64,000 nucleotides of DNA from assembly GCF_001612685.1 (NCBI RefSeq), contig NZ_BDAY01000037.1:54059-118058 (forward strand), written 5' to 3'. How positions within the stretch are numbered: the stretch's first letter is position 1; the number at the start of each line of letters is the position of its first letter. The notes under the pieces are model-generated. The model did no database searches and had not been told where the DNA came from. It saw only the letters and a list, made by a program, of their open reading frames with translations. Below, piece after piece: positions 47,569 to 55,296 of the stretch. A program made the position numbers and the translations under genes. Source of the stretch: Nocardia altamirensis NBRC 108246 (GTDB taxonomy: Bacteria > Actinomycetota > Actinomycetes > Mycobacteriales > Mycobacteriaceae).

Positions 47569-48570
47569 CTACGGCCAGCGCACCTTCAGGTCGCTGACGA
47601 CGGCGGCGTGGTCGGAGTAGAACTCGCCTGCACCGTGCTTGGGCATCCGCTTGTCGACGATGCGCGACGCACGCACCTCGACCGGGCCGCGCGCGAAGGT
47701 GAAGTCGATCCGCTGCTGGGTGATCAGCTTCTCGGTGGGCAGCGGGCTCCAGGTGCGGCCCGGCGCCGAGCAGACATCCGGATTCGCCGCACGGAAGGTG
47801 TCGACGAAGCCTGCGTCGGTGACGACCTTCGTCGCGCGCAACGGATAGCTCGCCCCGAAGTGGTTGGGGCACTTGCCCTGATCCGGTGTCCAGTCCGCGG
47901 CGGGCAGCGTGTTGAAGTCGCCGCCGAGCACGACCGGCGCGGTGTTGCCTGCCAGCATCTTCGGCAGCTGGGTGGTGATGATGTCGGTGATGTACTGGGT
48001 CTGCGCCCGCTCGGCGCGCACCACATCGTCGACGGAGTGCCGTGGCGTGCGCCCGTCGCGCAGGTCGATCGCGTTCTCGTCGATGAGGTAGCCGTCCCAC
48101 GGGTCGGTGTAGGTCAGCCAGGTGGCAAACAGATTCAGCTCACCCCTGTTCGGCACCTTCACCCGCACGCCACCGAAGTGGAAGTCGCTGGCCGGGCCGC
48201 CCTGCGGCTTCGGGTAGGTCGCGACGACGTCGTATTTGGTGAAGATCCAGAGGTTGTCACTGCCTGCGGGGCGGTCGGTGATCTTGACGCCGGTGTAGCG
48301 GCCGTTGTTCGCCCGTGCGGTCAACGCGTCGGTGATCGTTTCGCCGGAGCCGTAGGTCTCTACGGCGAAGAACACATCCGGTTTGATGTCGATGACTTGA
48401 TCGATCAGGTCGTTCAGATTGGCGGGTGTCGGTTCGCGACCGCCGTGAAATATGTTCCAGGTCAGCACGCGCACGCGCTTGTCGTCGTCGGCATGGGCCG
48501 CCGGCGCACCCCCCACAGTGACGATGCTCGCCAGTAACAGCGCGGTGAGCATCGCCTTGCATAATCGCAT
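47569..48570 (-). CDS. Secreted endonuclease/exonuclease/phosphatase-family protein
   Basis: The 333-residue protein has a Sec signal peptide (core about residues 6-23, cut near PAAHA). The mature part is an EEP fold: LTWNIFHGG, then a diverged middle, then GGDFNTLPAADW and FYSDHAAVVSDL with the catalytic His. Members cleave DNA, RNA, sphingomyelin or phosphoinositides. Two or three cysteines suggest disulfides. It separates the two desaturases on the opposite strand and probably has its own promoter. The substrate is unknown. Confidence 0.85.
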   Translation of the reverse strand: MRLCKAMLTALLLASIVTVGGAPAAHADDDKRVRVLTWNIFHGGREPTPANLNDLIDQVIDIKPDVFFAVETYGSGETITDALTARANNGRYTGVKITDRPAGSDNLWIFTKYDVVATYPKPQGGPASDFHFGGVRVKVPNRGELNLFATWLTYTDPWDGYLIDENAIDLRDGRTPRHSVDDVVRAERAQTQYITDIITTQLPKMLAGNTAPVVLGGDFNTLPAADWTPDQGKCPNHFGASYPLRATKVVTDAGFVDTFRAANPDVCSAPGRTWSPLPTEKLITQQRIDFTFARGPVEVRASRIVDKRMPKHGAGEFYSDHAAVVSDLKVRWP

Positions 48571-48749
48571 GATCCAAAACTCCGTTCGTTGGGAAGGCGA
48601 AAGTTAGGCGAAGATTCGAAACTTCGCGTGACCTTCAGGCAAAAATTCGACGAACGAACGTTCGGGTTACATGCTGGCTACTTGCTGATCTACCATCACC
48701 GAGGCGCCTTGGCAATGGGGGATTTGCCACATCGCCGTTCAGGTCCTCG

Positions 48750-48771
48750 TAACCTACGGTGTCGTAAGTTA
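48750..48771. promoter_or_regulatory. Near-perfect 9+9 operator upstream of desaturase 2
   Basis: TAACCTACG-GTGT-CGTAAGTTA is an inverted repeat with one mismatch in nine pairs. It ends four bases before the likely -10 (TACTGT, 48775-48780). A TetR-type dimer bound here would block the promoter. It shares its half-site with 44770-44791 and resembles 53281-53300. Confidence 0.75.
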
Positions 48772-48774
48772 CGG

Positions 48775-48780
48775 TACTGT
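48775..48780 (+). promoter_or_regulatory. Candidate -10 giving a leaderless desaturase 2 mRNA
   Basis: TACTGT fits TAnnnT and lies seven bases before the ATG at 48788. No ribosome-binding sequence is present. A leaderless transcript is therefore likely. Confidence 0.6.
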
Positions 48781-48787
48781 AGCCGGC

Positions 48788-50062
48788 ATGGCGATCTCGG
48801 ATGTCAAGGAATACGCACATCTCACCGAGGCCGACGTGGAAGCACTCGGCGCGGAATTCGATGCGATCCGGCGGGATATCGAGGCGTCGCGCGGCGAGCG
48901 CGATGCCCGGTATATCCGCAACGTCATCCGGTTACAGCGCGCGCTCGAAATCAGCGGGCGCGGTGTTCTTTTCGCCAGTTTCCTGCCGCCGGCCTGGCTC
49001 GCGGGCGTTGCCCTGCTCAGCACCGCCAAGATCATCGAGAACATGGAGATCGGGCACAACACCATGCACGGGCAGTGGGACTGGATGAACGATCCGGAAA
49101 TCCACTCCAGCTCGTGGGAATGGGACAACGCGGGCGCGGCCAAGCACTGGAAGCACACACACAACTACCTGCACCACAAGTACACGAACGTGCTCGGCAT
49201 GGACGACGACATCGGCTACGGCCTGCTTCGGGTGACCCGCGACCAGCGCTGGAAGCCGTTCAACCTGGGCAACCCGGTCTACAACCTGGTGCTGCAGTTG
49301 CTGTTCGAGTACGGCGTCTCCATTCAGCACATGGAACTCGGCAAGCTGGCCGCAGGCCGATTCAAGCCGGGCAGCCAGGAGCGCGTCGAGTTCGAGCGCA
49401 AGCGCAACGAGGCGCTGACCAAGATGGGCAAGCAGATCCTCAAGGATTACGTGATCTTCCCTGCGCTCACCGGGCCCGCGTTCGTCAGCACGCTCACCGC
49501 GAACCTCGCCGCCAACGCGATCCGCAACGTCTGGTCCAACGCGGTGATCTTCTGCGGCCACTTCCCCGATGGCGCAGAGAAGTTCACCAAGGCCGACATC
49601 GACGGCGAGACCAAGGGCCAGTGGTACCTGCGGCAGATGTTGGGCAGCGCCAACATCTCCGGCGGCCCGCTCACCCACTTCATGACCGGCAACCTCAGCC
49701 ACCAGATCGAGCACCACCTGTTCCCCGACCTGCCGAGCAACCGGTACGCGGACATCGCGGTCAAGGTCAGGGCGCTGGCCGAGAAGTACGACCTGCCCTA
49801 CACCACCGGCTCGCTGCCGGTGCAGTACTTCAAGGCGTGGCGGACCATCGTGAAGCTGTCGCTGCCGAACAAGTACCTGCGCGACACGACCGACGACGCC
49901 CCCGAGACCGCCTCGGAGCGCAAGTTCGGCGGCAACACCACCCCCGTCATCGATCCGGTGACCGGCAAGCGCCGCGGCCTGCGCACCGCCCTCGCCGCGG
50001 GCAAGCGCCGCCTCGCCCGCCGCACCGAAACCGTCGAGCGCGCACCCGAATTCGCCAGGTAG
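48788..50062 (+). CDS. Membrane acyl-CoA desaturase (second, tail-less copy)
   Basis: The 424-residue protein is closely related to the product at 46071-47510. It has the His boxes GHNTMHGQ, HNYLHHKYT and QIEHHLFP in the same places, and the same start MAI(T/S)D and SRGERDA segments. It lacks the 18-residue repeat tail and instead ends in a short Arg-rich segment. It has its own operator-bearing, apparently leaderless promoter. Different substrate chain length or regulation is plausible. The reductase at 44844-46001 may serve both. Confidence 0.92.
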   Translation: MAISDVKEYAHLTEADVEALGAEFDAIRRDIEASRGERDARYIRNVIRLQRALEISGRGVLFASFLPPAWLAGVALLSTAKIIENMEIGHNTMHGQWDWMNDPEIHSSSWEWDNAGAAKHWKHTHNYLHHKYTNVLGMDDDIGYGLLRVTRDQRWKPFNLGNPVYNLVLQLLFEYGVSIQHMELGKLAAGRFKPGSQERVEFERKRNEALTKMGKQILKDYVIFPALTGPAFVSTLTANLAANAIRNVWSNAVIFCGHFPDGAEKFTKADIDGETKGQWYLRQMLGSANISGGPLTHFMTGNLSHQIEHHLFPDLPSNRYADIAVKVRALAEKYDLPYTTGSLPVQYFKAWRTIVKLSLPNKYLRDTTDDAPETASERKFGGNTTPVIDPVTGKRRGLRTALAAGKRRLARRTETVERAPEFAR

Positions 50063-50081
50063 TCACCCAGAGAGCCGCCGC

Positions 50082-50115
50082 ACGCCGCACAGCTCGAGCA
50101 GTTGCTGTGCGGCGT
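50082..50115 (+). terminator. Intrinsic terminator after desaturase 2
   Basis: ACGCCGCACAGC and its complement form a perfect 12-bp stem with a 10-base loop, followed by TTTG, 20 bases after the stop. Confidence 0.85.
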
Positions 50116-50238
50116 TTGCGTGCTCGGTGACCGCCGAGCGCGCACGGCCGCCGGCTGGGCCCACAGCCATGGCACAGCGGCCAACCTGTGGCGGAGGGTG
50201 TGCAGAGCCGGTGACGCCCAGGCTGGTTGACTGGGCGG

Positions 50239-50874
50239 GTGGATGCTGACGGGCTGAGTGTGTACGACGCGATTCGGCTGCGGCGCGATGTGCGGGCGGA
50301 GTTCACCGGCGACGTCGTCGACGATGCGACGCTGTGGCGAATCCTGGCGGCCGCGCATCGGGCGCCGAGCGTCGGCAACTCGCAGCCGTGGGATTTCGTG
50401 GTGGTGCGCGATCCGAGCACGCTGCGAAAGTTCGCCGAGCATGTGGCGGACAAGCGGATCGAGTTCCGCGACGCGCTGCCTGAGGAACGGGCCACGACCT
50501 TCGCGCCGATCAAGATCGAGGGCATTGTCGAGAGCGGCACCGGCATCGTGGTCAGCTACGACCACGGTCGCGGCGGGCCACAGGTGCTCGGCCGGGCCAC
50601 CGTCCCCGAAACCGGCGTCTACTCCGCCGTGCTCGCGATCCAGAATCTGTGGCTCGCCGCGACCGCCGAAGGCATCGGCGTCGGCTGGGTCTCCTTCTAC
50701 GACCCCGAGTTCCTCACCGAGCTCGTCGGCCTGCCCGACGGCATCCGGCCGATCGCGTGGCTGTGCGTCGGGCCGGTCCACGAATTTCAGCAGGTGCCCG
50801 ACCTGGAACGGTTCGGCTGGCGTACCGGTCGACCGCTGACCGACGCCGTGCATCAGGAGACCTTCCGCGCCTGA
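50239..50874 (+). CDS. bluB: BluB-like nitroreductase (5,6-dimethylbenzimidazole synthase)
   Basis: The 211-residue flavoprotein resembles BluB, which splits FMNH2 with oxygen to make the lower ligand of cobalamin. It opens with YDAIRLRRDVRAEFTGD, has HRAPSVGNSQPWDFVVV and GWVSFYDPEFL, and ends with GWRTGRPLTDAVH. The Asp and Ser active residues are in conserved segments. GTG 50239 is chosen; TTG 50227 is possible. No cobalamin riboswitch motif is seen upstream. A generic nitroreductase remains possible. Confidence 0.82.
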   Translation: MDADGLSVYDAIRLRRDVRAEFTGDVVDDATLWRILAAAHRAPSVGNSQPWDFVVVRDPSTLRKFAEHVADKRIEFRDALPEERATTFAPIKIEGIVESGTGIVVSYDHGRGGPQVLGRATVPETGVYSAVLAIQNLWLAATAEGIGVGWVSFYDPEFLTELVGLPDGIRPIAWLCVGPVHEFQQVPDLERFGWRTGRPLTDAVHQETFRA

Positions 50875-51137
50875 CGCGCACGCGACTGCGCCGCACACCC
50901 GGCCGGAACACGTCGGCCCGATACCGAGCAAGTACCGAAATGATCACAGCGGCGCCGATTCGCCCATATCGGCTGCCGTAGCCGCTGGTCGGCGTGGTAG
51001 ACACAGGATCCCGACCACACCAGACCAACCGGGCCGAAAATTGGTCGGGGGCGCCGGGATTCGACTGCCCACCGACTGGGTACGTCAAGAACGGATCCAT
51101 TACGAAGGCAGCGTTTCATCGGCTCAGGAGGTTTGCC

Positions 51138-51371
51138 ATGGCCAACGTCGACGCCGTGCGGCTGTCGAACGAGCTTGGCATCGATCTGGCACATGCGATG
51201 CTGCGCTTGCGCCGGGAGGGCCGCCCCGGCGAATCCAATCACGACACGTGTCTGCGGATCATCGCCGACGAGGCTCGCCCGAAGCGGGAGCCGGACACCC
51301 AGCGTGTCCGACCCACCGCCGACGGCACCTTCCCGGCCTATCCGCCGCACCGCCCCCGCCGCACTCGCTGA
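51138..51371 (+). CDS. Small uncharacterised protein (77 residues)
   Basis: CAGGAGG lies six bases before ATG 51138, an unusually clear ribosome site. The product has a helical N-terminal half (VDAVRLSNELGIDLAHAMLRLRREG) and a basic, Pro-rich tail ending PPHRPRRTR. The first half may form a short helix pair; no family was recognised. Its stop abuts the convergent GNAT gene. The 263 bases before it hold no other gene, only an inverted CCCGACCA/TGGTCGGG pair (51010-51049). Confidence 0.65.
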   Translation: MANVDAVRLSNELGIDLAHAMLRLRREGRPGESNHDTCLRIIADEARPKREPDTQRVRPTADGTFPAYPPHRPRRTR

Positions 51372-51863
51372 CTACCAGCGCAGCACGGCCTCGTATTCCT
51401 CTTCTGCGTCCGAGTGCATCCGCCCGGTCGGGACGAAGCCGAGGGATCGATAGAACCCTTCTGGGCTGCCGGGTCCCTTGCCGTAGCTGACATACAGTTC
51501 GCTCGTGCCGCGCGCTTTCAGCCAAGCCACCAGCATGGTGATCGCCTCGCGCCCGATCCCACGTCCCTGCGCGGGACCCGCGATCATGAAGCGCCACAGG
51601 AAGACACCTCGAGAATCGGGTTCGTCCTCGTCCAGCCCCAGATGCAGCATCAGGAAGCCGACCGGCTTGTCGTCGGCGTAGACCGCGCGGAACCACGCGA
51701 CGTCCGAGAAGTGCGCCTCGGCGATGGAGATGCCGTTGTCGGCCACGAAATCGTGCTGCTCCTCCGACAGCGTGTCACTGAGTTTGCACACCTCATAGAC
51801 GGTGTCGCCGGTGATTCGGCGGAGCTCGACGCGGCGAGCGGTGGAAACAGTCGAATCGATCAT
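51372..51863 (-). CDS. GNAT N-acetyltransferase (BltD-like)
   Basis: The 163-residue protein has the GNAT core: FLMLHLGLDEDEPDSRGVFLWRFMIAG and the acetyl-CoA loop AQGRGIGREAITMLVAWLKARG. The N-terminal TLSEEQHDFVADNGISIAEAHF segment resembles spermine/spermidine acetyltransferases. ATG 51863 is preferred over the start at 51899. It is downstream and convergent to the small 77-residue protein. The substrate is unknown. Confidence 0.85.
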   Translation of the reverse strand: MIDSTVSTARRVELRRITGDTVYEVCKLSDTLSEEQHDFVADNGISIAEAHFSDVAWFRAVYADDKPVGFLMLHLGLDEDEPDSRGVFLWRFMIAGPAQGRGIGREAITMLVAWLKARGTSELYVSYGKGPGSPEGFYRSLGFVPTGRMHSDAEEEYEAVLRW

Positions 51864-51955
51864 CCGCAATTCGTACTGCGCAACCGCTCGACGGCTCAAC
51901 CGGTTTTCGACGGGCTACCCACCGCTCGCACGGTGAGCGCCCATCCAGCCCGAGC

Positions 51956-53248
51956 TCAGACGCGTTCGAGCACCGCTGAGGCGCCGATGCCGCCCGCCGC
52001 GCAAATGCCGAGCAGCGCAGCGTTCTTGCCGGTCCGCGCGAGCTCGTTGGCCATGGTGGTCACCATGCGGGCACCGGTGGCGCCGAAGGGATGGCCGAGC
52101 GAGACCGAGCCGCCGTGCACGTTGAGGGTGTCGATGTCGACCTCGCCGACGGCGGTGTCGCGATCCAGCCGCGTCTTGGCCCACTCGTCGCTGGCCAGCG
52201 CGGTGAGCACGGAAAGGGTCTGCGCGGCGAATGCCTCGTGGATGTCGACGAAGTCGATGTCGCGCAACGACATTCCGGCCTTGTCCAGCGCGCGCGGCAT
52301 CGAGATCGCGGGACCGATCAGCACCTGGTCGGTCGGATCGACGCTCACGTAGCTCCACGAGCGGAACGCGGCGAGCGGCCGGTAGCCGAGCGCCTGCGCC
52401 TTCTCCTCGCTCATCAGCAGCACTGCCGAGGCGCCGTCGGTGAGCGGGCTGGCGTTGCCCGCGGTCACGGTGCCGTTCTCGGCGAACACCGGCTTCAGCT
52501 TGGCCAGTTTCGCGACGCTGGTGTCGCCGCGGACGAGTCCGTCGCGGGCGATCTCGGTGTCCTCCGGGGTACGCACCCGTAGCACCTCGTCGTCGAAGCG
52601 GCCCGAATCGATGGCGGCCGCGGCGCGGTGATGCGAGCGGGCGGCGAACTCGTCCTGGTCGGCTCGGCTCACGCCGTGGATGCGGGCCATCTTCTCGGCC
52701 GACTCCCCCATCACCTCGCCGGTGGTGCGCTCGGCGATCTTCGGCCTGCTCGGCAGCAGGTCGGTGAACGGCGCCAGCTGTGCCACCGCGGACAGGTAGT
52801 CCTTGGGCTTCGGCTTGCCGAGCGCAAGCGGCGCCGCAGCATGCACGACCTTCTGCGGCAGCTTGACCTCGGCATTCGAGGTGGAATCGCTGCCGCCCGC
52901 GATCATGATGTCGTATTCGCCGCGCTCGATCGCGGCCGCGGCGGCGGTGACCGCCTGCAGGCCGGAGGCGCACGCCCTGGTCACGGTGTACCCCTCACAA
53001 CCGGGGTCGAGCCGCAGATCCAGGGCGATCTCCCTGGCGATGTTCGGCGCCGCGCTCGGCAGGATGACGCCGCCCCACACGATGGCCTGTACCTGCGCGC
53101 CGGGCAGCCCGGTCCGCTCCAGCAGACCGCGCACCGCGGCGTCGGCAAGTGCGATGGAATCCATGCGGGTGTATCCGGTGAACGCACGCACGAACGGCGT
53201 GCGCGCACCGGACACAATCACGGCACGGCGAGCAGCCTTGGTGGCCAT
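51956..53248 (-). CDS. Acetyl-CoA acetyltransferase/3-ketoacyl-CoA thiolase (FadI/FadA2-like)
   Basis: The 430-residue thiolase has the acyl-enzyme Cys in TRACASGLQA near residue 90, the second catalytic motif VDIHEAFAAQ, the HGGSVSLGHPFGATGAR segment and the C-terminal CAAGGIGA Cys. It cleaves or forms 3-ketoacyl-CoA. Its long middle loop resembles the trifunctional-like FadI group. GAAAGGAAA precedes ATG 53248. A perfect operator (53281-53300) lies 33-52 bases upstream. It is likely induced by fatty acids or steroid intermediates. Confidence 0.92.
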   Translation of the reverse strand: MATKAARRAVIVSGARTPFVRAFTGYTRMDSIALADAAVRGLLERTGLPGAQVQAIVWGGVILPSAAPNIAREIALDLRLDPGCEGYTVTRACASGLQAVTAAAAAIERGEYDIMIAGGSDSTSNAEVKLPQKVVHAAAPLALGKPKPKDYLSAVAQLAPFTDLLPSRPKIAERTTGEVMGESAEKMARIHGVSRADQDEFAARSHHRAAAAIDSGRFDDEVLRVRTPEDTEIARDGLVRGDTSVAKLAKLKPVFAENGTVTAGNASPLTDGASAVLLMSEEKAQALGYRPLAAFRSWSYVSVDPTDQVLIGPAISMPRALDKAGMSLRDIDFVDIHEAFAAQTLSVLTALASDEWAKTRLDRDTAVGEVDIDTLNVHGGSVSLGHPFGATGARMVTTMANELARTGKNAALLGICAAGGIGASAVLERV

Positions 53249-53566
53249 GCGATTTCCTTTCGAAAGATCTCTGACCACCAAACTTACTCCAAAGTAAGTT
53301 CACCGTCGACCCCCTTCGCCGACGGTGATCCCGTGCCAGCGGCAATCCCCTCCCTCGCCGCTGTTAACCCGGCCTGCCACGCGCCATTGCGCAACAGACC
53401 GGAGGCGCCCGTTCCGGCGAACGCCCCTGCTCGTTCCGGAACACTCCGCAAGGTCGATCTCGGTGTAACTCGGCGCCTCAGCAGCGTAACAATATTTCCA
53501 CTAACTTTTCAAACTTTTTCTATTGATTTGCTTTCAACCCTGGCCACGCATACCCTGAAACGCACT
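53249..53566. promoter_or_regulatory. Divergent thiolase/XRE promoter region
   Basis: These 318 bases hold no gene. They include the thiolase operator and an A+T-rich patch (about 53485-53535), low in G+C for this chromosome. For the XRE gene, TTGCTT (53528-53533), 17 bases, TACCCT (53551-53556) then ATG at 53567 suggest a nearly leaderless mRNA. Confidence 0.6.
53281..53300. promoter_or_regulatory. Perfect 8+8 operator upstream of thiolase
   Basis: AACTTACT-CCAA-AGTAAGTT is a perfect inverted repeat. It has the same layout as the desaturase 2 operator (AAC-Y-TAC-N6-GTA-R-GTT). A TetR-family regulator of lipid metabolism is the likely binder. Confidence 0.75.
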
Positions 53567-54274
53567 ATGCATAGCCCTTCGGAGCTGTCGCGGCGCCAGA
53601 AGCGATTCGGCCGAATCATCAAGGAACGCCGGGACGAGCTCGGACTCACGCAGTTACAGATCGGCGACCTCGGGGGACCTTCGGCACCGACGATTCGCAA
53701 GATCGAGGACGGCGACGCGGCGATCAGCACGCACACGCTGAACAAACTCGACGCGCCGCTGCGTTGGCTGCCCGGCAGCGCGGCGCGCACCTACGCGGGC
53801 GGCACCCCGGCCGCCGACGAACCCGTGGCGGACCCCCGCCTGCCCGGCGAATCCGTGGTGGCCGGGCCCGACTCGATCCGCTTCGAAATCGCCGACCTCA
53901 CCGGACTGCTCGCCACCGCGGGCAGGCTCAACGACGCGGTCGAACAGGGCAGAACCACCGACGCGCAGGTCGTCTCGGCGATCGCCGAACTCAACCGGGT
54001 GGTCTCCAAGCTCTCGGCGCGCTATGCCACCACGATGCTGGAACGCAACGGCGGTCCAGGCCGACAGCTGCACCCACTCGTCGAAATGGCGTTCGCGCAC
54101 CTGCTCGAGGTGCCCGCCGAAGCCAGCGACAGCACCGAACTGCAGGAACGGCGATACCGGCGCTGGCTGGCCGGACGATCGGAGGACGTAGATGCTGCGA
54201 CAGAAGCCCACTTCCGGGCACGGTGGGTGGCTGCCAACATGGTCACGTCCGCGAGTCGAAACGGCGGGTACTGA
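53567..54274 (+). CDS. XRE-family regulator 1 of ImmA module
   Basis: The 235-residue protein has a helix-turn-helix at residues 12-62 (FGRIIKERRDELGLTQLQIGDLGG, SAPTIRKIEDGD). The rest is an unfamiliar helical domain with RYATTMLERNGG and RRYRRWLAGRSEDVDAATEAHFRAR. It is first in a four-gene set with one-base and overlap spacing. Its promoter looks nearly leaderless. It is probably the module's own repressor. Confidence 0.85.
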   Translation: MHSPSELSRRQKRFGRIIKERRDELGLTQLQIGDLGGPSAPTIRKIEDGDAAISTHTLNKLDAPLRWLPGSAARTYAGGTPAADEPVADPRLPGESVVAGPDSIRFEIADLTGLLATAGRLNDAVEQGRTTDAQVVSAIAELNRVVSKLSARYATTMLERNGGPGRQLHPLVEMAFAHLLEVPAEASDSTELQERRYRRWLAGRSEDVDAATEAHFRARWVAANMVTSASRNGGY

Positions 54275-54275
54275 G

Positions 54276-54722
54276 ATGACGGAGATGACGAACGGTGCGC
54301 CGGCGGAAGCAACGCTCATGCTGAGCCACAAGATCAATCGACTCTTCGCGGTCGTGCACCCGCGCTCCGCACCGGAGCGCAGCACCGCGACGGTGGCCGA
54401 ACAGGCCGCGGAATACCTGCACCGGCCGCTGCCGTCCAGCTATCTGGAGCGACTACGCAGAGGCGAGTTCGACAGCGAAAAGGCCTCGGCGACAGTCGAG
54501 CTCGACATCCTGGCGGCGATCGCGCAGAGCTTCGGCGTGGCCGCGGACTACCTCACGACCACCGGCCCCGCCGCCGCCGCGATCGACCGCGAACTCGAGT
54601 TGCTCGCGACCATGCGCGACGCCAACGTCGCGAGCATCGCACTGCGTGGTTCGAACATCGACCAATCAATCCTCGCGAAAATCATCGAGAGCACTGATCG
54701 ATCCGAACCGCCGAGTCGGTAA
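54276..54722 (+). CDS. XRE-like regulator 2 of ImmA module
   Basis: The 148-residue protein has a divergent helix-turn-helix at about residues 15-95: INRLFAVVHPRSAPER, SYLERLRRGEFDSEK, AIAQSFGVAADYLTT. This shape is common in actinobacterial regulators encoded just before ImmA/IrrE proteases. The C-terminal 50 residues form a short helical tail (LELLATMRDANVASIALRG). ATG 54276 follows the previous stop by one base; ATG 54285 also fits. It may be the target of the protease. Confidence 0.8.
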   Translation: MTEMTNGAPAEATLMLSHKINRLFAVVHPRSAPERSTATVAEQAAEYLHRPLPSSYLERLRRGEFDSEKASATVELDILAAIAQSFGVAADYLTTTGPAAAAIDRELELLATMRDANVASIALRGSNIDQSILAKIIESTDRSEPPSR

Positions 54723-54771
54723 GATCCTGACCTACACGGGGGAACTGAGCTTGGTGTAGGAGATACAACGA

Positions 54772-55296
54772 ATGGCCATGCAGGCCCGGTTCCGGAACCT
54801 GACCCGCGACCTTCCGATCCCGCAGCCGTGGGATCTGTCGAGTTATCTGGACGATGTCGCGGAGTATCGAGGCCGCAGCATCAGCCTGCTCCCGATCGAT
54901 ACCGCACTGCTCGCGGGCAGCGGCTGCGGCACAGGTAGCGGTCTGTGGATTGCCAAGCAGGACAGCGACGTCATCGTCTACGGCGCGGACACCACCGAAT
55001 GGCATGCCGAGCACATCATCGTGCACGAGCTCGGGCACATGCTGCTCGGCCACGGCCCGGAACAGCCGACCGACGAGCATCCCGCATCGAGCACCCCCAC
55101 CGTGGCCGCGGTCGCGGAACTGCTGCCCTCGATCTCGCCCGAATCCATCGCGCACGTACTCGGCCGCACCGATTACGGCACCAGCCGCGAACGCGATGCC
55201 GAAACCTTCGCCGACATGGTGATGCTGCACGCCATGCGGCCCCCGCGCCGAGACTCGTTGCTGCACCGGACATTCTTCCGCGACCGTCGACGGTGA
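54772..55296 (+). CDS. ImmA/IrrE-family metallo-endopeptidase
   Basis: The 174-residue protein carries the zinc motif HELGH at residues 85-89, with the third ligand likely a Glu in RDAETFADMV near 143. ImmA-type proteases cleave HTH repressors on a signal, as in ICEBs1 and the Deinococcus DNA-damage response. It is preceded by GTAGGAG and lies 49 bases after XRE 2. Its stop overlaps the start of the membrane protein as GTGA. There is no integrase, attachment site or phage gene nearby. Confidence 0.9.
   Translation: MAMQARFRNLTRDLPIPQPWDLSSYLDDVAEYRGRSISLLPIDTALLAGSGCGTGSGLWIAKQDSDVIVYGADTTEWHAEHIIVHELGHMLLGHGPEQPTDEHPASSTPTVAAVAELLPSISPESIAHVLGRTDYGTSRERDAETFADMVMLHAMRPPRRDSLLHRTFFRDRRR

Noticed and set aside
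50116..50238. A cobalamin riboswitch before bluB
   Set aside because: No B12-box-like sequence or leader of sufficient length was found between the terminator and the start.
50994..51137. An N-terminal extension of the 77-residue protein
   Set aside because: The frame is open upstream, but the strong ribosome site fixes the start at 51138.
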